Below are positions 58,509 through 64,000 of a stretch of 64,000 nt of DNA, piece after piece. The notes under the pieces were generated by a model that worked only from the letters and a program-made list of their open reading frames with translations, was not told the DNA's origin and searched no databases. The DNA comes from Melampsora larici-populina 98AG31. Taxonomy: Eukaryota; Basidiomycota; Pucciniomycetes; Pucciniales; Melampsoraceae. Every line of letters starts with the position of its first letter. Within the stretch, counting starts at the first letter, position 1. The translations under genes and the position numbers were made by a program. The stretch is from assembly GCF_000204055.1 (NCBI RefSeq), contig NW_006768862.1, positions 1,885 through 65,884 on the forward strand. Direction: 5' to 3'.

Positions 58509-58674
58509 GGGATACAAAGTAGAAGCCGGTCACGTGCCCGGCTTTGTGCCCAGATTTTTTTTGGCAGTAAATTCGAATTCTGGGCCCGGACTTTTGCCCA
58601 GAAAATCAAAATTTACTGCCAAAATAATTCCGGGCACAAAGCTGGGCACGTGCCCGGATTCTACTTTGTATCCC
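58509..58674. mobile_element. Palindromic MITE of about 166 bp
   Basis: Starts GGGATACAAAGTAGAA and ends with the exact inverse; the pairing continues through CACGTGCCCGG and GGGCACAAAG on both arms, leaving only a short centre. No clear target duplication was found. Confidence 0.8.
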
Positions 58675-58977
58675 ACAATTGGAGGTTTTTTGTTGGTTTT
58701 TTGATGGTTTTTGACGTTTTTTGGAGGTTGTTTACCATTGTTGGAGATTGTTGGAGTGTTATATACTGTTGACGGTGGTTGAGAAGGTGGGTCTGCCACT
58801 GTAGTGACCCAGATGTAAGAGCAATGTTGTTCTGCTTGGGCTGAGAGGCATAGCCAGGGAATTATTTCAATAGAATCCTCAAGTTTTGTGAGTAAGGTGT
58901 TTGGATGGTAGGCTTAGGCTAGTGTATAATGAGCTTCCCCAGGTTTGGGGATCATCAATTTTACGGCTTGATTCCAA

Positions 58978-58985
58978 GCTTGCAG
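58978..58985 (+). repeat. 8-bp target duplication GCTTGCAG, left copy
   Basis: Repeated exactly at 63498-63505. Confidence 0.9.
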
Positions 58986-61900
58986 CAACACCACCGGCGT
59001 TCCGCTTCGCTCCGCTATATCGACAAAAATCACGAGCGGAGCGATTCGGCGCTATAATAAAGCGCCAATCGCTACGCTATAATTTTTGAGGCACTATGGG
59101 ATCTCAGAGCGTTGCGGCTTTCAAAAGCGCTTTGCTCCGCTATGATGACATCTCACAACGTTTAGCGCCTAAAAGCACAGTCTGGGAGGTTTTTATTGCT
59201 TTAGAATGTGTTTAGCAGAGTGGGGATAGCGGGGTGAGGATAATACAGAGTGAACAAACAAAACACGCGCAATTATTGACAAAGAAAGATAGTTGACAAA
59301 GAAAAATTGAGAAAGAAACATTTTTTGAGCCACTGTTAGATTAGTTACATTGTGTTATAATCTTTAGCAGTATTTAATGGTGTGAGGAGGGATAAGAAAC
59401 CACACGCAAGGACAAAGAAAGTGAAAAAGAAAAAAAAGAAAATTTAAGTATGGAAAAAATATCGCTACTTCTTGCCTTTGGACGACTGAGTTTGAAAGGC
59501 TTGAAGATAGGCCCAAGCATCAGCAAATTTTCCTGATAAGGTAACACCAGACTTCATCCATTCTCGCACACTGACTAGCTTTGAGATCATTTTAGCGGTC
59601 AACGAAGCTCGACCCGGTACTGCAATGTCGGCCGCCGACGAAAAGGTCCTCTCGCATGGGCAAGAGGTACCTAAAACTGCAAGATAATTGCGAGCCATGC
59701 TCGCCAGGACTGGAAAGTCCTTTTCATGGTCCTATACATCAAAAAAGGGATGTTTCAATATGAAGGCGATAAGTGTGGAAAAAAAGGATGGGGAGGTAAC
59801 TACTCACGTTCCACCAATCCAGCTCTTTTTGACTTGGAACCATTAAATGAGCACCATCGATATACTCAACGTACTCTCCCTTACGTTTATCAGCTGCTGA
59901 CTGTGACAAGACTTGAGTGGTAAAAATATCGAATGAACAGGAGTCGTAGGAGGGTGAGTTTGGAGCCAAAGATGTTTGGGAGGCCCGAGTGTCATCTGTT
60001 GCTGAGGTGATAGCAATCAGATCCTCAGGCCATTCTCGCAAGGCGTCTTCGAAGGCATAGAGGAATAATGATTTTGCTCGAGGTGCCTTGTCAGGATAGT
60101 GGAGGTCGAAGAACCGTAGTCGGAATCGTGGGTTGAGAACCGTGGCCAATACAATCACATCTGATGCAGCCGCTTCAGCTTGATACTTCTCGAGTTTGGA
60201 GATCATCACTCAAAGCATGGCCTTGAGTTCCTCTTCTTCGCAGGCACTCTCAATTTTATCAAGGTCGTGGATGAGCCGGGTGTATTCAGAAAGTAGGACA
60301 CACCCAGTCGGTGCATTACCTTCCATCCGTTTTGTTGCATACAGAAATACCTGAAAAAAATAGATTTAGTTATCCAAAAGCAGAACAAAGAAGAAACAGA
60401 TAAGTGTGAATACCTGAAGTATTGAGACCAAAGTCTCAATCAAATCCCAATCCTCTGCACTGATATATATACCCTGGAAGTATCGGGTTTTTCGATCTGC
60501 AAGGAGGATTGCGTCTACAACCTAGAAAGAAAAAAGAATGGGGTTAGTATGGGATCTTGGACAAAGGACAGAAGGTGATGTACTTACATCACGAGCGTCA
60601 CTCAAACGCTTGAGGTAGTCAACATCGATGTTCCATCGTATTCCCCATCCAGAGATGGGTGAGCGACCTTTGTAATCAAGCTGCTTTGCCTTGGCTTTGA
60701 ATTCCAGGTGTCTTGCGGAGCTTTGAGTGCACAGTCCGTTAAACTTTTTGGCCTATGAGATATAATAAGTTAATCAGTCAATGTTTTATTGTAATTAAAA
60801 TATAATGTTGATGAACCTTACCTTGCGAACAGCACGAGCCATATTAGAAAGAGGATGCTCTTCCTCACCATCAAAAGCACTATTGGAAAGGTTGTCATCA
60901 AAGGGAGTTCCTGACGCAGAACCTTCTAATGATTCGGTGTCATCTTCCTCTTCTTCAGAAGATTCGAAGTCGATATTCTCATCACCGTCGTTCAGAGTGA
61001 CCGTGGGCATGGGTAACGTCACACCGGGTTGGGTTGTGGGCTTGATGTGCCCAGCACTCAGTCCGAGAGACTTCAACCCGGCTTTGACAACAAGCCCGAT
61101 TTTGTGAGTGTAACACTTTACCTGGTTCCCTTTTGCATCCCAATCCACCGTGTCTTCAGCATCTCTGAACATGTCAGACAACTTGTGGGCCATTGTGTTG
61201 TTCGAACTGGCAGAATCAGTCGTCTGGGCCAACATGTAAGAAGGTAATTTATGTTAGTTCTTTCTGAAAACAATATAGAGATACCAAAGGATGGAGATTA
61301 AAGATTGAAGAAATGAAATACAGATAAGAGTGACTTATCTTTTTATGTAGACCATTTGATATTAAGAATTTTCCAACAGGCTGAGCCAGGAGTCGGCCAG
61401 CATGATGCCAAGAAACTAATTTGAGGGTAAGGTGCTGGGTGTGGAACTTCCAGTGATCGTCAATATAGGTGACCGAGACTCCGATAAATGCCTTCCGACC
61501 ACCTTTAGTGGTCCAAACATCATAAACAAGACCAAACTTGCTATCGTTTGACTGGAAAAAGTATAAGTAAACAATTATAGAATTTCTATAAATCGGTCAA
61601 ATCAAGAAAGAGATGTCATTAACATTACCTTGATCATTTTAATGACTGAAGACGACAGGTCCAAGTAAATCCCCTTGGCTGTCTCAGATGCCCATGTGGT
61701 ACCTCTCAGAGTGGCTGACCAATTCAAGAGCTTGAATGCGGCCCGAAGAGGAGGATCGTTGAACCGAGAGAAAGGTAAGGCATGTCTGAGAATCCATATA
61801 ACTAATACCGTGTTGAGGAGGTCCACGCTGAATGATGTTTGAGATAGGGATGAATCAAGGGTAGATTTTGAGTTGGTACTGGCGACTTGCACAATGTTGT

Positions 61901-63497
61901 CTTGAAGTTGCTTCCAGCTTCAAGGCAAATCGTGACCTTCTCGAATAGCAATGTGTCGTCTCGGGCATGCCGGGCGATCCTTCGCTCCATCTCTATGAGA
62001 ATAGAGATTATAGTGGCTTCTCTTACCTCGGGTGAAATACTCATGACAATACTTGCATTTGAATCAACGAGGATCGTCGCCAGTCTAGATGATAGAGAGA
62101 TATTCCCGATTTGTCAGTAAGTTACAGACCTCAAGGCAAGTTAAAAGTCTTTACCTCGCCTTTCACATGGATCAGGGCCTCGTAGTATTCCAAAAGCTTG
62201 GAAACCCTGCCAAGATGGGCACGTCGAGCAGCAGGTGACTCAATGACTTCGATTTCGGATTCTTGATCAACATCAACACCAGTAGGAACATCGTAATCCT
62301 GATGAGAGAATTATATTTTGATACATTAATATCAAAATGTAGATAGTAAGTTCATGGAATGACATACCTCAATAACAGTTCGCTTCTTCTTCTTACACGG
62401 TGCTGAACAAGGCTGAGAAGAGTTTGAAACGTTCCTGGAGACTGTACTTTTGCGTTTGCCTTGACGGTTACGGGTAACCGGTTTGGCAGCTTTCTTCTTC
62501 ACCTTGCTGTTGCCAGAAACAGGTAGGTGAAAGGGTGCAGTCAAGGGTGTTACCGATTGGCCATCCTCAGATTCAGTTTTCTCAGATTCGGCTTCAGTGT
62601 CTTCAGCCAAATCTTCAGGTTTGTCTGCTGGTAATCGAATCGCACGTCGGGAGTCTGGTGACTGCATCACAAAGCCTGGTCGAGGTTGTACCGGGCTACA
62701 GACTCGAAGTGATCGAGATAATGAAGGTAAAGCAAGCAAAGACACAGAATCAAGCTGAAGGGTTGTTTGGGTGAAATTTCTGACATCGGCCGAAGTTGAA
62801 CTTGGAGACATGATGAAATTGGAATCAAATAAGTGATAATAGTTATCGATTGGTAATGGAATTAGGGCTTCTGGGTGGAAAAGGGGTTTCTCAAAATGGA
62901 AAGGTTAATCCACACAGACAAAAAAATAGGATTGTGGTGGAGAGGAAGAATGAGACTCACTGTGAGGTCCTTTTAAAGATGGGGCCAGTAGTTCGCATGG
63001 CCTCTGAAACAGATACATCGTTTGAAGATGGTATCTAAAGGCGTGGAGGGATAGTCCAGAATTGGCGATGGATTGAGGTTGTGATGGGGGATTGTTGAAG
63101 GATAGTGCAACCAGAGAACTGGAGTGAGTTGCTATAGCATCCTTCAACAAAGCTAAGTCGAGTCGTTGATGTGTTGTTGAAGGTTGGGGATGGTGGTGTT
63201 TAAGACAAGTCGTAACGTTGAATGGAGCTGGGGCAAGCCTCATGGGACTCTCTCTGCGTGTCATGGGTTGCTATGAGGCGCTTTGGCGCTAAGCGCTCGT
63301 AGGCGCTGTGACACCTCATAGCATAGCGGATTTCCGCTATAGACTGCGGATCTGTAAACCGCTATGTGTGAGGGGGGTTTCACCATAGCTATAGCCCAGC
63401 AAAAAAACCGCTATGGGTTAAAACGGGTAGCGCGGGCGGAGCGCGCGCCCTGCTACCGCCCCGGCACCGCTATCTCGGGCGGAGCGCCGGTGGCGTT
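58986..63497 (-). mobile_element. Full-length hAT transposon
   Basis: 4,512 bp between exact GCTTGCAG duplications. Ends are inverted: CAACACCACCGGCGTTCCGC at the left, and AACGCCACCGGCGCTCC read inwards from the right. Both ends have subterminal clusters of GCGCT, AGCGC and GGAGCG words (59000-59180 and 63265-63490), as expected for hAT transposase binding regions. The only gene is the transposase on the minus strand. The coding part is complete in structure but has three TGA codons. Confidence 0.94.
59465..62811 (-). pseudogene. hAT transposase, nine exons, three in-frame TGA codons
   Basis: Exons by splice signals and peptide continuity: 62811-62368, 62298-62155, 62084-61629, 61551-61339, 61223-60822, 60752-60588, 60521-60414, 60350-59808 and 59731-59465. 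Every exon is a multiple of three, so all introns are phase 0, and the model has 913 codons. The N-terminus is low-complexity and basic. A BED-type zinc finger follows (FKCKYCHEYF then SHYNLYSHRDG), then the RNase H-like core (FGLVYDVWTTKGGRKAFIG, ASSNNTMAHKL, VKCYTHKIGLVVKAGL, SGWGIRWNIDVDYLKR, ASDVIVLATVLNPRFRL). It ends with the hAT dimerisation region (PVLASMARNYLAVLGTSCPC then ERTFSSAADI). TGA codons lie at 62064-62066 (in the finger), 61920-61922 and 60210-60212. The donor after 61339 reads AT in place of GT. Confidence 0.92.
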
Positions 63498-63505
63498 GCT
63501 TGCAG
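63498..63505 (+). repeat. 8-bp target duplication GCTTGCAG, right copy
   Basis: Matches 58978-58985. Confidence 0.9.
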
Positions 63506-63561
63506 GATGATACTTTCTAATTAGGCAAGACACTGGAAGAGTACTTTCACATGTTGCTTAA

Positions 63562-64000
63562 CTCAGTCCCAAATCATGTTCCATACCCAGTTTTGGATTT
63601 TGTCAGGGCCTGGCACTATCATGGGGGGCTGTTGTTCTCAAGCACCTAAATGAATTAAAGAAACACTCAATCGCGGCGATCACCCAATTAAGGTCAGGCC
63701 ATATTCATCTAAACCATTACCTCTGCAAATTTGATCAACTAGGATCCCCAAGCTGTGAATGCCAAGAAGGCATCAAAACGGTGGAGCATTATCTTTTCAC
63801 ATGCAACACATACAACAAAGAAAGACAACAATTCGAAAAAGACATCAAACAACTCAACCTTCAGTTCAACACAACAATTATCAACAAACCTGTGGCCTTT
63901 AAAGCCATCGCCGCCTACTGCGACAGCACCTGGAGGTTTAAAAACCAATGGAGCTGGGCAAAAATTTCAAATGAAAACCCGCCAACATATAGGCAACCCC
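63562..64000 (+). CDS. Non-LTR retrotransposon (LINE) ORF2 C-terminus, running off the window
   Basis: Open from 63562 to the last base. The peptide LSWGAVVLKHLNELKKHS, then ITQLRSGHIHLNHYLCKF, then SPSCECQEGIKTVEHYLFTC and NTYNKERQQF matches the C-terminal end of LINE polyproteins of the Tad1/I-like kind: an LRTGH-type motif followed by a C-x-C...H-x4-C zinc-knuckle-like segment after RNase H. No start codon is implied, since this is an internal fragment. The upstream limit near 63562 is a TAA in the same frame, so the element is 5'-truncated or frame-broken there. The 3' end is outside the window. Confidence 0.75.

Noticed and set aside
2033..62066. A genuinely altered nuclear genetic code with TGA as an amino acid
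   Set aside because: TGA also ends the intact F-box-like gene, gag and the farnesyltransferase tail at natural positions, and the residues replaced are not all the same (Arg, Trp, Gln). C-to-T decay explains it more simply.

Overview
The window looks like fungal nuclear DNA: short spliceosomal introns (about 50-90 nt), a chromodomain Ty3/gypsy element and broken eukaryotic housekeeping genes in an AT-rich, transposon-dense background. I infer a basidiomycete, most likely a rust fungus (Pucciniomycotina). This rests on overall character and not on a database match. There are no bacterial operons and no rRNA, tRNA or CRISPR that I can support. Positions 50891-50990 are a 100-N assembly gap.

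Layout. 1-3.3 kb: a 5'-incomplete protein farnesyltransferase beta gene with an in-frame TGA. 3.38-9.06 kb: a complete-ended Ty3/gypsy retrotransposon (identical 168-bp LTRs, GATTG target duplication) that has lost its RNase H region, inserted in a GATTGAGGAC-type repeat tract. 11.2-15.0 kb: an intact F-box-like gene and a decayed tandem paralog; a third, inverted, decayed paralog lies at 29.2-30.1 kb. 18.2-19.5 kb: a 1.36-kb non-autonomous hAT-type element with 69-bp tandem repeats. 21.9-31.2 kb: small DNA elements, including two 816-bp fold-back CACTA-type copies and a GC-rich 311-bp hAT-type MITE. 31.5-37.4 kb: decayed genes, including a DNA primase small-subunit relic. 40.4-45.0 kb: a nest in which a PIF/Harbinger transposon with both its genes sits inside an older TIR element that carries a cysteine-rich ORF. 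52.9-54.6 kb: three more MITEs. 58.99-63.50 kb: a full-length hAT transposon with a nine-exon transposase gene, followed by the 3' part of a LINE.

Three patterns cut across the window. First, at least 14 internal stops that interrupt otherwise open, mostly homology-supported frames are all TGA, and one tandem duplicate shows the CGA-to-TGA change directly. This fits C-to-T decay at CpG and affects host genes and transposons alike. Second, seven dispersed GC-rich hairpins ending in CTAG|T (one in CCAG|T) look like 3' ends of one Helitron family. Third, several transposons keep perfect ends and target duplications while their genes are broken, suggesting recent movement followed by mutational inactivation or movement in trans. 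Host coding content is very low: only the F-box-like gene at 11.2 kb looks undamaged.
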